This document shows positions 35,445-45,615 of a stretch of 64,000 nucleotides of DNA, piece after piece. The DNA lies in NCBI RefSeq assembly GCF_024298965.1, contig NZ_CP085193.1, positions 10,540,001 to 10,604,000 of the forward strand. Reading direction: 5' to 3'. The position numbers and the translations under genes are program-made. The notes beneath the pieces are model-generated. The model was not told the DNA's origin. It searched no databases and worked only from the letters and a program-made list of their open reading frames with translations. Origin of the DNA: Streptomyces rapamycinicus NRRL 5491. Its GTDB lineage: Bacteria > Actinomycetota > Actinomycetes > Streptomycetales > Streptomycetaceae. Each line of letters starts with the position of its first letter. Position 1 is the stretch's first letter.

Positions 35445-36530
35445 GCCGGTCAGCTGGGCCCAGGGCCGCTGCCGCCCACCGCTGACCGCCTCGGTGCCCT
35501 GCTCGTCGTACCGGGCCGTACGCAGGGACCAGCCCAGATTGCCCGTCATCACATGCCGCATGCCGTCCACATAGCGCGCCACGCCGCGGTGGGTGTCCGG
35601 GTCGGCCCCCGCCTCGGCGAGCAGCGCGGGCAGCTCGGCCGCGGTCTCCTCGAACCAGCCGTACCGGGCATTGGCCAGGTCGGCGACATGACGTACCGCG
35701 TCCTCAAGTTCACCACCCGCGCGCTCCCACTGGACGATGACGCTGTTGTGGACGTCGCCGACGGCCAGCTCCTTGTCCAGGGAGGCGATGTCATTGGTGA
35801 AGACCACCACATCGTCCGTAGCCTCCCGCATCCGGGCCAGCGGGAAGCCGCCGTGCAGGGCGGGCGGCAGGGTGTAGCCGCCGAACGGCTCGTTCAGGTC
35901 GAGACAGGGCTGTACGCCTATCGAGTGGCGCCGCAGCGCCAGCACGTCCTCCACCGTGCGCGGCGCGTCGGCGCCGCCGGCCCCGGGCCGGGCACCGGTC
36001 CGCTCCAGCGCCTCGCGGTGGTAGGAGTGCAGGTACTCCAGCCAGTGGTGGCGGAAGCGGTCCCGCCACACCTGGGGCCGCCCGGAGTTGATGCGGCGCC
36101 ACAGGTCGCGGAAACTCTCCAGGAGCGGCCCGTCGTCGCCGCCCGCCCTGCCGTGCGCCGGATCCTCGTCGGTGATCCGGATGACGTCCGCCACCAGCCG
36201 TGCCACCGCCTCCGGACGGCTGCCCAGCTCCCCGTCGAACTGATCGTCGAAGACGAAGTACCAGCCCACGAGGTCACTGCCCAGGTTCAGATCGGCGCCG
36301 GTCGCGCGGGGGTAGAACACGCCCGCCAGTACGTCGAAGCGGAGCGCGTCGTACTCCGCGACGGACGCGCGGTCCTCGAAGACGCCGAACCGCGAGAGCC
36401 ATTGGATGGTGTGGTGCCTGGCCGCCTCGGTGCCGGGACTGAGGTCCGCGGAGGCCGGAAAGCCGAACAGGGCCGCCCGGCGCGGCAGTGCCGTCCGACG
36501 GGAGTGTGGTCGCGCAGCGTGCGTGTGCAT
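35430..36530 (-). CDS. Class I sesquiterpene synthase (pentalenene-synthase family)
   Basis: A 366-residue bacterial terpene cyclase. The metal-binding Asp-rich motif is DDQFD at residues 95-99 (in YFVFDDQFDG), the NSE triad is NDIASLDKE at 246-254, the diphosphate sensor Arg is near residue 200 (ALRRHSIGV), and the C-terminal Arg-Tyr is at 340-341. It should cyclise FPP; the product cannot be told from sequence alone. The ATG at 36530 gives the usual FGFPASADLSPGTEAA N-terminal start of the domain. The last residues and stop lie in a duplicated copy of the neighbouring ligase's tail. A large LuxR-type regulator gene is divergent, 240 bases upstream. Confidence 0.9.
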   Translation of the reverse strand: MHTHAARPHSRRTALPRRAALFGFPASADLSPGTEAARHHTIQWLSRFGVFEDRASVAEYDALRFDVLAGVFYPRATGADLNLGSDLVGWYFVFDDQFDGELGSRPEAVARLVADVIRITDEDPAHGRAGGDDGPLLESFRDLWRRINSGRPQVWRDRFRHHWLEYLHSYHREALERTGARPGAGGADAPRTVEDVLALRRHSIGVQPCLDLNEPFGGYTLPPALHGGFPLARMREATDDVVVFTNDIASLDKELAVGDVHNSVIVQWERAGGELEDAVRHVADLANARYGWFEETAAELPALLAEAGADPDTHRGVARYVDGMRHVMTGNLGWSLRTARYDEQGTEAVSGGRQRPWAQLTGAQLA

Positions 36531-36770
36531 GAGTCGTGTCCGCCCCCTTCGTCGTTCGGGCAACCCGAGCCCGCATGTACCACAGGCGAAAGCGGTATCT
36601 GGCCAACCCGTTGAATCCGGTCATCCTCGCGTGCGGAACGTGGCATCGATAGAGGAGGTGGTGAATTGGCGTGTGCCACTGGCAATGCCCGGCGGAAATC
36701 CCCCCATGGGGGAGCTACGCAGCGTGCCATCCGCGCTACGCTCGGCGTCACCTGCCGGAGGGGAAGCAAC

Positions 36771-39715
36771 GTGGCGGAGTACATGAGCCAACAGAACCGG
36801 ACGCGTCGGACACTGCTGGAGCGGGAGCGGGAGCTGCGCGCGGTGGACGCCGCGCTGACCGAACTGTGCGGTACGGATCCCGGAGACGGGGCCGAGACCC
36901 GCGGCGGCGGAGTGATCGCCTTCGAGGGGCCCGGCGGCGCCGGCAAGACCGCGGTGCTCGGCGAGGCGCGCCGAAGGGCCGCCGCCCGCGGCTGCACCGT
37001 GCTCCGGGCCCGCGGCGGCGAGCACGAACAGGGCGCGGCCTTCCATGTGGTGCGCCAGCTCTTCCAGCCGGTGCTCGCGGAGAGCGGCGAGGACGAGCAC
37101 CGCAGGATCCTCGGCGGCTGGTACGAGATCGTCGCGCCCGCGGTCGGCCTGGTGGTCTCGGGCCACGGCGGCGCACCCGATCCACAGGGCGTCCGCGACG
37201 GCCTCGACTGGCTGGTGACCCGCTTCGCCGTGGAGCACGCCCCGGTCGTCATGATCCTCGACGATGTCCACTGGGCCGACCCCGAATCGCTGGACTGGCT
37301 GACCCGGTTCGCCCCGCGCACCGCCGATCTGCCCCTGCTGCTCGCCGTCGGCTACCGCCCGGAGGACCTGACCGCCGACGTCGTCGCGATACGGACTCTG
37401 GTCGAGCGCCAGGGATCACGGCCCCATGTGCTGGCGCCGCTCACCCCGGGCGGAGTCGGCAGGATCGTCCGTGAGGTCCTCGGGGACCACGCCGACGAGG
37501 CGTTCTGCCGCGAGTGCTGGGCGATGACCGGCGGCAACCCCTGGGAGGTCACCGAGCTCACCGCCAAGATCCGCGACCGCCGGCTGAAACCGCAGTCGGA
37601 GAACCTGCCCGCGCTGCGCGAGCTGGTCTCCGCGGCCAAGGACAGCGGGCTCAACGACCGGCTCACCCGCCTCGGCACCGCCGCCGTCCGCCTCGCCTGG
37701 GCCGTCGCCGTACTCGGCATCGAGGCCACCCCGGCGCTGACCGCCAATGTCGCCGGGCTCAGCGAGACCGAGGCCGCCGACATGGTGGCCCGGCTCGTCG
37801 ACGCGCGGATCCTGGCCCCGCCCCGCCGCGCCCCGGCAACGGCACCCGGCCCCTGGAGTACCTCCACCCGCTCATCGCCACCGCCGTCTACCAGGCCATC
37901 CCCGGTGCCCTGCGGGTGGCCATGCACGGTCAGGCCGCCACCGTGGTGCTCGGCGCGGGCCTGGGCTCCGCGGCCGCCGGCCGGCATCTGCTGGAGATGC
38001 ACCCCGAGGGCGACCCGTGGGTGGTGCGCCATCTGCGGGCGGCCGCCCGGGAGTATCTGCGCGCCGGAGCCCCCGTCGCGGGGCGCCGCTGTCTGGCCCG
38101 GGCCCTGCGCGAACCGCCCGCCCTGGAGGAGCGCGCCGCCGTGCTGTACGAGCTGGGCTGCGCCGCCCAGCTCACCGAACCCGACGTCACCGTCAACCAT
38201 CTGCGGGCCGCGCTCGAGGAGCCCGCGCTCGGCCCCGAACTGCGTGAGGCGATCACCTACCGGCTCGCCCAGGCATACGGCCACAGCGGCCGGATGGAGG
38301 AGGCCGCCCAGGTCTTCGCCGACGAGGTCGGGCGGGCCACCAGCGCCCGCACCCGGCTGCGGATGCAGACCGAGCAGCTGATGTGGAACATGTTCCGCGC
38401 CGACGAGAAGGAGTCGCCCGCCCGCTCCCGGCGGCTCGCCCGGCTCGCGGACCACCTCACCGGCCGCGGCATGGCCGAGCGCTATCTGATGGGGCTGCGC
38501 GCCTGGGACGCGATGACGCGCGGAGAACCGGTCGCCACTGCCCTGCACTACGCGGAGGAAGCCCTCGGCGACGGCCTCAGCTGGACCGATGACGACTGGG
38601 GCTTCGAGGTGCCCATCCTGGTCGCCCTGGTCTTCCTCCACTGCGACCAGCCAGGACGCGCCGAGGAGCTGTTCAACAAGGGCATCGCCGAATGCGAGCG
38701 CAAGGGCTGGCGCGGCTCCCACCTTGCGTTCGGCTTCACCCTCCTCGGCTATGCCCGGCTGCGCCGCGGCGCCCTCGGCGAGGCGGAGGAGCTGGCCCGT
38801 GAGGGGATGCGGATCGCCGATCTGGTGGGCTCCTCGACACCCGCCCACTGGACCGCGGTCGGCACCCTCATCGGAACGCTGATCTGCCGGGGCCGGGTCC
38901 AGGAGGCTCAGGAGTTCGCGGCCCGCCACCGCGGCGAGACCCTGCCGCAGGCCACGCTCTGCCCCGATGTCCCGTCGGTCCGCGGTGAGCTGCTGCTGGC
39001 CGCCAGCCTCCACCGCGAGGCCCGGAACCAGCTCACCGAGGTCGGCCGCCGCATGGACGGGCGCGGTATGCGCAACCCCGCCTGGTGCCCCTGGCAGCTC
39101 CACCTCGCGCAGGCCCTCGCGCTGACCGATCCCCGGCAGGCCGCCGAGGTCGCCGACGACGCGGTGCGCCGCGCCCGTCAGTTCGGCACCCACTCCGCCA
39201 TCGGCAAGGCGCTGCACGCCGCCGCCACCGTCACCCAGGGGCCGGACCGGATCAAGCTGCTGGCCGAGGCCGTCAGCCATCTGATGCGGTCACCGGCCGC
39301 GTACGACCTGGCCGTGGCGCTGGTCGACCACGGCGCCGCGCTGCGCCGCATCGGCCTGCCCCAGGAGGCCGGCGACCGGCTCTACCGCGGTCTGGAGGGA
39401 GCGGTGCGCTGCGGCGCCGACGCGCTCGCGGCCCGGGCCCGCGACGAGCTGTCCGCGGCCGGGCTGCGCCCCATGCAACTGCGAGTCGATCACACCAGCC
39501 CGCTGACCTCGCAGGAGCAGGTCATCGCCGAGCGGGCCGCCGAGGGCTGGTCGGACGCCCGGATCGGCGAGGCCACGGGGCTCGAGGAGCGCGAGGTCGC
39601 CCGGCTGCTGTCCGATGTCTACCGTAAGGTCGGCACCGACCGGTCCGGGCTGGCCAAGCGGCTCATCACCCCCACGGTCGGCCTTCCGCAGCGCCCGGCG
39701 CCCGACCCCGGATGA
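36771..39715 (+). pseudogene. LuxR-type large ATP-binding regulator (LAL family), frameshifted as read
   Basis: Two open frames form one protein of about 981 residues. The first (36771 to about 37834) has an ATPase domain with Walker A GPGGAGKTAVLG and Walker B VVMILDDVHWADPESLDW. The second (to 39715) continues NGTRPLEYLHPLIATAVY, a helical-repeat region and a C-terminal LuxR-like helix-turn-helix, LTSQEQVIAERAAEGWSDARIGEATGL. One missing C in the run 37831-37834 joins them. The GTG at 36771 has GGAGGGG 7 bases upstream. Members activate secondary-metabolite genes; the neighbour here is a terpene synthase. If the break is real, the regulator is dead. Confidence 0.85.
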
Positions 39716-39776
39716 GGGGTGCGGCCCGGCCGCTCCCCGGCACGGCAACCGGCGCGCGGCCACGTACCATGTCCGC

Positions 39777-40277
39777 ATGTCCTTCCTCCGCCGCCGCAGC
39801 GCCGCCACGCCCACCGGGCCGGACTTCGACGTCCTCGCCATGGACCCGGGAGACTGGCCCGGCGACCTCGGGGCGGGGCTGCTGCCCGCTCCGGACGGCA
39901 CCTGCCAGGGCGTCTTCCTGCGCTACGACCTGTTCGGCGGCCGCGGCCCGGCGATGATCATCGGCAATCTGCCCGAGGGGTCCCCGGCCCGGGAGGTCGC
40001 CGAGGGCCAGCCGCCGTTCGAGGTGACCCAGCTGCTGGCGGCGCTGGGGAACGACGAGCCGGTTCAGGTGGTGGACACCGAGGACAGCCCGGTCATGCAC
40101 GAGGACAATCTGCTCATCGTCCGCCGGATCAAGCTCTCCGAGGGCCGGATCTCCTGCGCCCAGTTCGACCGCAGCGACGGTGTGCTCGTCACCATCGCCA
40201 GCTGGGACCGGCCGATCACCGACGATCTGTACCGGCTGCTCAAGCCGCTGCCCGCGGAGATGTTCCAGCAGCGCTGA
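39777..40277 (+). CDS. Conserved Streptomyces protein of unknown function
   Basis: A 166-residue soluble protein, MSFLRRRSAATPTGPDFDVLAMDPGDWPGDLGAG. No catalytic motif, signal peptide or membrane segment is visible. Regular alternation around DGTCQGVFLRYDLFGGRGPAMIIGNLPEG suggests a beta-rich fold. It follows the regulator gene by 61 bases and ends before a strong hairpin. I do not recognise a function. Confidence 0.7.
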   Translation: MSFLRRRSAATPTGPDFDVLAMDPGDWPGDLGAGLLPAPDGTCQGVFLRYDLFGGRGPAMIIGNLPEGSPAREVAEGQPPFEVTQLLAALGNDEPVQVVDTEDSPVMHEDNLLIVRRIKLSEGRISCAQFDRSDGVLVTIASWDRPITDDLYRLLKPLPAEMFQQR

Positions 40278-40286
40278 CGGACCTTC

Positions 40287-40332
40287 GCCGGGGGCCGTGA
40301 GACGCCCGTACGGTCGCCCACCGGCCCCCGGC
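40287..40332. terminator. Terminator hairpin between convergent genes
   Basis: The arms GCCGGGGGCCG (40287-40297) and CGGCCCCCGGC (40322-40332) form a perfect 11-bp stem with a 24-base loop, between the unknown protein and the amidase. Confidence 0.65.
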
Positions 40333-40369
40333 CGCCCGTCATACGGCGTCGGACTGACGGCCCATCAGC

Positions 40370-42394
40370 TCACTTCCCCGAGCGCCGGACCGTCACATCG
40401 GCGGCCCGGACGAACGCCACCCGGTGCCCGAACTGGATCTGGTAGTACACATCCTGGCCGCGCACCACCTTGTGGCCGGCCGGATCGAAGGTGGTCGCCC
40501 ACAGATACTCGCCCCGCACCCTGAGCCCCAGCGGATAGGACTGCCCGGCGAGCAGCTTGTACGGCAGCGGCGAGACCGCCTGCACCGGCACACCCTCCGG
40601 ATACGCCTCCTTCTCCGGGTAGGCGCGGCCGTACACCGGAACCTCCGCGGCCCCGGCCCTGGGCGTCACCACGAGCCCCTTGGCGCTCACCGCCGTCGGC
40701 CGCCGCTTGGGGTTCTGGAACCAGGCCCGCTGGCCGAGGTACCAGATCGCCGTCCAGTCGCCCTCGTGCCCCGCGACCGCGAACTGCTGCCCGGTGGTGG
40801 CGCGGGCGCCGGTGTCGTTCACCCCGGTCGTGGAGTCCGAGCCGTCCGGGCGCAGCCCGATGTCCTTGACCAGCGGGGCGTCCGCGCTCGGCGCGGTGTG
40901 CAGCCGCACCGCGGACGAGCCGTGCGGGGCACAGGCCTGGCCCGCCGTCTCGCAGTCGGTGTACGCGGGCCGGTTGGTGTCGTAGTCGGGGCGGACGGTG
41001 ACCAGGCCGCCGGAGGAGCCCGCGGTGCGCCGGAAGGGCGCGCCGAGCAGGGTGAAGTAGTGCGCCCAGTCCCAGTAGGGCCCCGGGTCGGTGTGCATGC
41101 CCTTGATGGTGGAGGTGGTGGTGCCCGGCACATTGTCATGGCCCAGGATGTGCTGGCGGTCCAGCGGGATGTCGAACCGCTTGGCGAGATAGCGCACCAG
41201 CCGTGCCGAGGAGCGGTACATCGTCTCCGTGTACCAGGCGTCCGGGGCGGTCAGGAACCCCTCGTGCTCCAGGCCGATGGACTTGGCGTTGACGTACCAG
41301 TTGCCCGCGTGCCAGGCGACGTCCTTGAGCGGCACATGCTGGGCGATATGCCCGTCGGAGGAGCGCAGGGTGTACTGCCAGGACACATAGGTGGGGTCCT
41401 GGACCAGCTTGATGGTGGTGTCCCAGGAGCCCTCGGTGTCATGGATGACGATGTAGTCGACGGACTGCGAGGAGGGGCGGTCGCCCAGGTCGTGGTTGCC
41501 GTAGTCGCCCTCCCCGAACTCCTCGTAGGGCGCCGGGATCCACTCGCAGGACACGTCCTTCGGGGCCTCGACCCGCGGATCCCGCGCCCGGGACGGCAGA
41601 CCGAGCGTCCGCAGCTGCCGGGTGTCCGGGGCGACATCGGGGGCCGCGTCGAGGGAGACCCGCTCGCCGCCGGCGGTCGTCCGCGCGGCACCGCCGCGGA
41701 TCACCCCGTACACCTCGTCGGCGAAGAAGGCCGCGGCCGCGGCGTCATCGGCACCGGAGTAGGCCGCCACCGCCGCGTACCAGTCGGCGGGATCCTCGCT
41801 CGACGGCAGCCCCAGCCGCTTCTGCGTGGCGGCCAGCAGCGCCGCGCCGCCGCGCACATTGGCGCTCTCGTCGCCGCGCAGCGCCGCCGCGGACAGCCCG
41901 GTGAGGTCCGCGGCGCGGCTGAGGGTGCGCAGCCGGGCGGGCAGCTGCCGGGGCTGGGGAACGGTGGCCTTGGGGACCCTCAGCGGCCGGGCCAGATCGC
42001 CGCGCGCGTCCTCGGTGCCCTGGCTGTGGTGCGGGGCGGTGAGCAGGGCGGTGTGGGCGTCGGTGAGGTGCATGGGGCCATAGCCACCGGTGACGCTGGG
42101 CGCGCCACCGTGGCCGTCCCAGCGCGACTGGAGATATGACACGCCCAGGAGCACGCTCAGCGGAACGCCGTACTCGGCGGCAGCGGTCGCGAAGGCGCGC
42201 CGCAGGGTCCCTCCGTCGGCACCAGGTCCATCGGCCCGGCGCTGGTCGGCATGGGCGGCGGGGGTGGCGGAGACCAGTGGGAGCAGAAGGGCGGCGGACG
42301 CCGCGGCTCCCGCGGTCCGCAGCGTGGTTCTCCGGGTGGGGCCGGACGGGCTTCTGTGCGCGTCGTGGGCGCTGTCCTGTGCGGATCCTGGCAT
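40370..42394 (-). CDS. Secreted N-acetylmuramoyl-L-alanine amidase
   Basis: A 674-residue exported cell-wall hydrolase. The N-terminus is Tat-like (PTRRTTLRTAGAAASAALLLPLVSATPAAHAD). Residues 60-230 resemble a lytic-transglycosylase-like helical module (GVPLSVLLGVSYLQSRWDG). The Amidase_2 domain follows, with zinc-ligand candidates His in YIVIHDTEG, and His and Asp in KGMHTDPGPYWDW. HILGHDNVPGTT and GLEHEGF are standard segments. The C-terminal region is beta-rich and SH3-like (WYLGQRAWFQNP). GAGGAGG lies just upstream of the ATG. It cleaves the bond between MurNAc and L-Ala. Confidence 0.9.
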   Translation of the reverse strand: MPGSAQDSAHDAHRSPSGPTRRTTLRTAGAAASAALLLPLVSATPAAHADQRRADGPGADGGTLRRAFATAAAEYGVPLSVLLGVSYLQSRWDGHGGAPSVTGGYGPMHLTDAHTALLTAPHHSQGTEDARGDLARPLRVPKATVPQPRQLPARLRTLSRAADLTGLSAAALRGDESANVRGGAALLAATQKRLGLPSSEDPADWYAAVAAYSGADDAAAAAFFADEVYGVIRGGAARTTAGGERVSLDAAPDVAPDTRQLRTLGLPSRARDPRVEAPKDVSCEWIPAPYEEFGEGDYGNHDLGDRPSSQSVDYIVIHDTEGSWDTTIKLVQDPTYVSWQYTLRSSDGHIAQHVPLKDVAWHAGNWYVNAKSIGLEHEGFLTAPDAWYTETMYRSSARLVRYLAKRFDIPLDRQHILGHDNVPGTTTSTIKGMHTDPGPYWDWAHYFTLLGAPFRRTAGSSGGLVTVRPDYDTNRPAYTDCETAGQACAPHGSSAVRLHTAPSADAPLVKDIGLRPDGSDSTTGVNDTGARATTGQQFAVAGHEGDWTAIWYLGQRAWFQNPKRRPTAVSAKGLVVTPRAGAAEVPVYGRAYPEKEAYPEGVPVQAVSPLPYKLLAGQSYPLGLRVRGEYLWATTFDPAGHKVVRGQDVYYQIQFGHRVAFVRAADVTVRRSGK

Positions 42395-42506
42395 TGCAGC
42401 CTCCTCAAGCGGGCCGGGCCGAGCCGAGCCACTTAGAGATATGCGCTGCCAGGCGTGGCGTCAATCGCCGTCACCCGGACGGACGTTCGTATGTCCACCC
42501 GCCTGC

Positions 42507-42538
42507 GGCGCGTCACCGGTCCAGACCGGTGACGCGCC
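42507..42538 (-). terminator. Terminator of the APH-like gene
   Basis: The arms GGCGCGTCACCGGT (42507-42520) and ACCGGTGACGCGCC (42525-42538) form a perfect 14-bp stem with a CCAG loop, 25 bases past the stop of the APH-like gene. Confidence 0.8.
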
Positions 42539-42562
42539 AGGCGGCCGCCACCCCGCCTCCGC

Positions 42563-43666
42563 TCAGCGGGTGCCGACCGCCGCCCGCACCGCGCGCCGGG
42601 CCAGCGCGCAGTCGTCGTGCAGCCGACGCAGCAGCAGCCGCTGCTCCTCACCGGCCGGCACCGCGCCCGGCACCACGGGAGCGGGGTCGTGCATGGTGCG
42701 CTGCACCGCGGTCTCGTACTGCCGGATCTCCCGCGTCAGCACCAGCATCAGATTCACCAGGAAGGAGTCCCGCGCGGCCGGGCCGGCGGCCTGCGCCAAC
42801 TGGCTGATCTGGCGCCGGGTGACGGGGGCGTCGCCCAGCACCGTCCACAGCGTGGCCAGGTCATAGCCGGGCAGATACCAGCCCGCGTGGTCCCAGTCGA
42901 GGAGCACCGGGCCCGCGGGGGACAGCAGGACGTTGTTCAACAGGGCGTCGCCGTGGCAGAACTGCACCGGGGTCTGCCGCCCGCAGGCGTGCGAGACGCC
43001 GCGCAGCAGCTTCTGCAGATCGCCCATGTCCCGGTCGGTCAGCAGCCCGAGCTCGTGATAGCGGGCCAGCCGGGCGGCGTAGTCGATGGGGGCGTCGAAC
43101 AGATCGGCGGGCGGCCGCCACTGGTTGATCCGGCGGATCGCACCCAGCACCGCGCCCAGATCGGCACGCGGCGGGGGCTCGGTGGGGTGGCGCTGCGCGG
43201 CCGCGATCCGCCCGGGCATCCGCTCGATGACCAGCGCGCAGTTGTCCGGGTCCGCGGCGATCAGCCGGGGCACCCGCACCGGCGGGCGCTGGCGGACGAA
43301 CGCCCGGTACATCGCTATTTCCCGGCGGAACCGCTCGGCCCACGCCGGGGAGTGGTCCAGCAGGCACTTGGCCACCGCCGTGCTGCGCCCGGTCGCCCCG
43401 ATCAGGAGCACGGACCGGCCGCTGCGCCGCAGCACCTGCACCGGGTTGAACTCCGGACAGATGCGGTGGACCGAGGTGATCGCGGTGCGCAGCTGCGCAC
43501 CCTGTGGACCGGACAAGTCGAGTCTCCCGCGGGGCGGCACGGAGCCGAGGGCGGCGGTCCGCCGGGCCCGGCCGCCGGGGGCGGGATCGAGGTACGGCCC
43601 ATTGCCGGGCAGCTGCCGCCGGTACGGCCGGGGCGGGGCGGACACGGAGGACGATGCTGCGTACAT
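42563..43666 (-). CDS. Aminoglycoside-phosphotransferase-like kinase
   Basis: A 367-residue APH-family kinase. The catalytic loop is [15 protein letters not shown] near residue 240, the metal-binding segment is [20 protein letters not shown] near 255, and [18 protein letters not shown] precede them. An N-terminal extension of about 60 residues is Pro/Arg-rich. The family phosphorylates sugars, choline-like compounds or antibiotics; nothing here fixes the substrate. It is divergent from nsdA, a conserved-looking pairing. Confidence 0.85.
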   Translation of the reverse strand: MYAASSSVSAPPRPYRRQLPGNGPYLDPAPGGRARRTAALGSVPPRGRLDLSGPQGAQLRTAITSVHRICPEFNPVQVLRRSGRSVLLIGATGRSTAVAKCLLDHSPAWAERFRREIAMYRAFVRQRPPVRVPRLIAADPDNCALVIERMPGRIAAAQRHPTEPPPRADLGAVLGAIRRINQWRPPADLFDAPIDYAARLARYHELGLLTDRDMGDLQKLLRGVSHACGRQTPVQFCHGDALLNNVLLSPAGPVLLDWDHAGWYLPGYDLATLWTVLGDAPVTRRQISQLAQAAGPAARDSFLVNLMLVLTREIRQYETAVQRTMHDPAPVVPGAVPAGEEQRLLLRRLHDDCALARRAVRAAVGTR

Positions 43667-43820
43667 GGGCGAGACAGATCCCTTCGTGTGCCGACGAATT
43701 GCGTACGCACCCGGCCCCGGGGCGGGGCCGCACCCTGGGGAATGCGGTTCGGTCGAACTCGAGCCGCCACCGGGCCGGGTAACGCACTCCTACATCACAC
43801 CCCTGTGCGGGTGGCACACC

Positions 43821-43850
43821 ATCTGGCGGACCCTGGCGAACCCTGGCGAA
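43821..43850. repeat. Three 10-bp direct repeats upstream of nsdA
   Basis: ATCTGGCGGA, CCCTGGCGAA and CCCTGGCGAA follow one another without gaps, 64-93 bases before nsdA. A -10-like TACTGT stands at 43878-43883. Helically phased repeats like these can be a regulator site. Confidence 0.5.
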
Positions 43851-43913
43851 TAGTCGCACGGCTCGTGACGGGACCGTTACTGTCAAGTCAGCCGAGGAAC
43901 CTGGGGGCTTGAC

Positions 43914-45422
43914 GTGACGAGGGAACCCAACACCCGTCTTGCGGACCTGTTCGGCCTCGCCGGCTGGTCCAAGGGGGAGCTCGCGAGGCTCGTGAACCGG
44001 AAGGCGGCGGCCATGGGCCATCCGCAGCTGGCGACCGACACCTCGCGGGTGCGGCGTTGGATCGACACCGGCGAGACGCCGCGCGATCCCGTGCCCAAGG
44101 TGCTGGCGGCCCTGTTCACCGAGCGCCTCGGTCGAGTCGTGACCATCGAGGATCTCGGGTTCGGACGAGGGGGGCGCGCGGGAAAGGGGCAGTCCGGCGA
44201 CGGGCTGCTCTGGCCGCCCGAGTCCACGGCCGCGGTCCTCACCGAATTCACGGGAATGGACCTTATGTTCAACCGACGCGGCTTGGTGGGTGCGGGTGCC
44301 GCGCTCGCCGCGGGATCCGCCATCACCGGTGCCATGAGCGACTTTCTGCTCTCCGACCCCACCCTCGCCACCGACGCGCCCCGTACCGACAACCCCCTCT
44401 CCGTCGAGCCCGTGGGCTTCGACCGCTACGAGGCCGCCCCCGTGGGCTCCCAGGAGATCGACGCCCTGGAGACCTCGGTTGAGGTCTTCCGCGCCTGGGA
44501 CGCCGCCCGCGGCGGCGGGCTCCAGCGCAAGGCCGTGGTGGGCCAGCTCAACGAGGTGGGCGGCATGCTCGCCTACCGCCACCCCGAGCACCTGCAGCGC
44601 AGACTGTGGGGGGTGGCGGCCAATCTGGCCGTCCTCGCCGGCTGGATGTCCCATGACGTCGGCCTGGAGCCGACCGCCCAGAAGTACTTCGTCATCGCCG
44701 CCCACGCGGCCCGCGAGGGCGGCGACCGGCCCCGGGCGAGCGAGGCGCTCTCCCGGGCCGCCCGGCAGATGGTGCACCTCGGTCGCCCGGACGACGCGCT
44801 GGAGCTGATGAGGCTGGCCAAGTCCGGTGCGGGCGAGGCGGCGCTGCCGCGCACCCGGTCCATGTTCTGCACCATCGAGGCATGGGCGCAGGCGTCCAAG
44901 GGCCAGGGCCAGGCGGTGCGGCGCGCCCTGGGCGAGGCGGAGGAGCTGTTCGTCTCGGACCGGGACGACGGACCGGCGCCGAGCTGGATGCAGCTGTTCA
45001 ACGAGGCCGATCTGCACGGCATGCAGGGACTGGTCTACCGCACCCTGGCGGAGCATGAGCCGGGGGTGGCGGGGATCGCCCAGAGCCATGCCAAGAAGGC
45101 GCTGCGGATGCGGGAGGGCGGGCGCCAGCGGTCCCAGATCTTCGACCACATCTCCATCGCCTCGGCCTGTTTCCTCGGCGGCGATCCCGAGCAGGCCGAC
45201 CGCTATGCCCGGATGGCACTGCTGACGATCGAGCAGAACTCCTCGCACCGCACCTGGGACCGGCTGCGCGAGATGTACCGGCTCACCGGGCGGTACGGCA
45301 CATCACCGGCGATCCGGGAGCTGCGCGAGGAGATCCAGCAGGTGATGCCGAAGGGAGGCGCGGGTAAGGGTGGCACGGGGCTGAAAGGGCCCGGTTCCAT
45401 GGCCAAGAGCGCGGCCGTCTAG
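43914..45422 (+). CDS. nsdA: NsdA, negative regulator of secondary metabolism and development
   Basis: A 502-residue protein that I recognise as the orthologue of S. coelicolor NsdA (SCO5582), whose loss raises antibiotic production and sporulation. The N-terminal segment NTRLADLFGLAGWSKGELARLVNRKAAAMGHPQLATDTSRVRRWID, the internal LTEFTGMDLMFNRRGLVGAGAAL and the helical TPR-like region WGVAANLAVLAGWMSHDVGLEPTAQKYF are near-identical to that protein. The GTG at 43914 is chosen; it gives a shorter N-terminus than S. coelicolor. It may affect the terpene clusters of this strain in trans. Confidence 0.95.
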   Translation: MTREPNTRLADLFGLAGWSKGELARLVNRKAAAMGHPQLATDTSRVRRWIDTGETPRDPVPKVLAALFTERLGRVVTIEDLGFGRGGRAGKGQSGDGLLWPPESTAAVLTEFTGMDLMFNRRGLVGAGAALAAGSAITGAMSDFLLSDPTLATDAPRTDNPLSVEPVGFDRYEAAPVGSQEIDALETSVEVFRAWDAARGGGLQRKAVVGQLNEVGGMLAYRHPEHLQRRLWGVAANLAVLAGWMSHDVGLEPTAQKYFVIAAHAAREGGDRPRASEALSRAARQMVHLGRPDDALELMRLAKSGAGEAALPRTRSMFCTIEAWAQASKGQGQAVRRALGEAEELFVSDRDDGPAPSWMQLFNEADLHGMQGLVYRTLAEHEPGVAGIAQSHAKKALRMREGGRQRSQIFDHISIASACFLGGDPEQADRYARMALLTIEQNSSHRTWDRLREMYRLTGRYGTSPAIRELREEIQQVMPKGGAGKGGTGLKGPGSMAKSAAV

Positions 45423-45462
45423 CGACCGGGCCACGCCGTACGCAGGGCATGACGAGGGGCAG

Positions 45463-45570
45463 TACGCGGGGTCAACGCCCTACGAGGGGCCGACGTCTTG
45501 CGCGGGGTCAAGGCCTCACGGGGAGTCGACGCCTTACGGGGAGCTGACGTCTTACGCGGGGTCAGCGCCC
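45463..45570 (+). repeat. Degenerate 18-bp tandem repeat downstream of nsdA
   Basis: Six consecutive units follow the pattern TACGCGGGGTCGACGTCT (for example TACGCGGGGTCAACGCCC, TACGAGGGGCCGACGTCT, TGCGCGGGGTCAAGGCCT). They fill the gap between the convergent nsdA and phosphatase genes. No frame is supported as coding. Confidence 0.75.
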
Positions 45571-45615
45571 TCCGCAGGGGCCGTTCATCGCGTCACGCCG
45601 ACGCGGGGCGCCGCG

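Noticed and set aside
43821..45570. Possible CRISPR array because of short tandem repeats around nsdA.
   Set aside because: Units are contiguous without spacers and no cas genes are present anywhere in the window.
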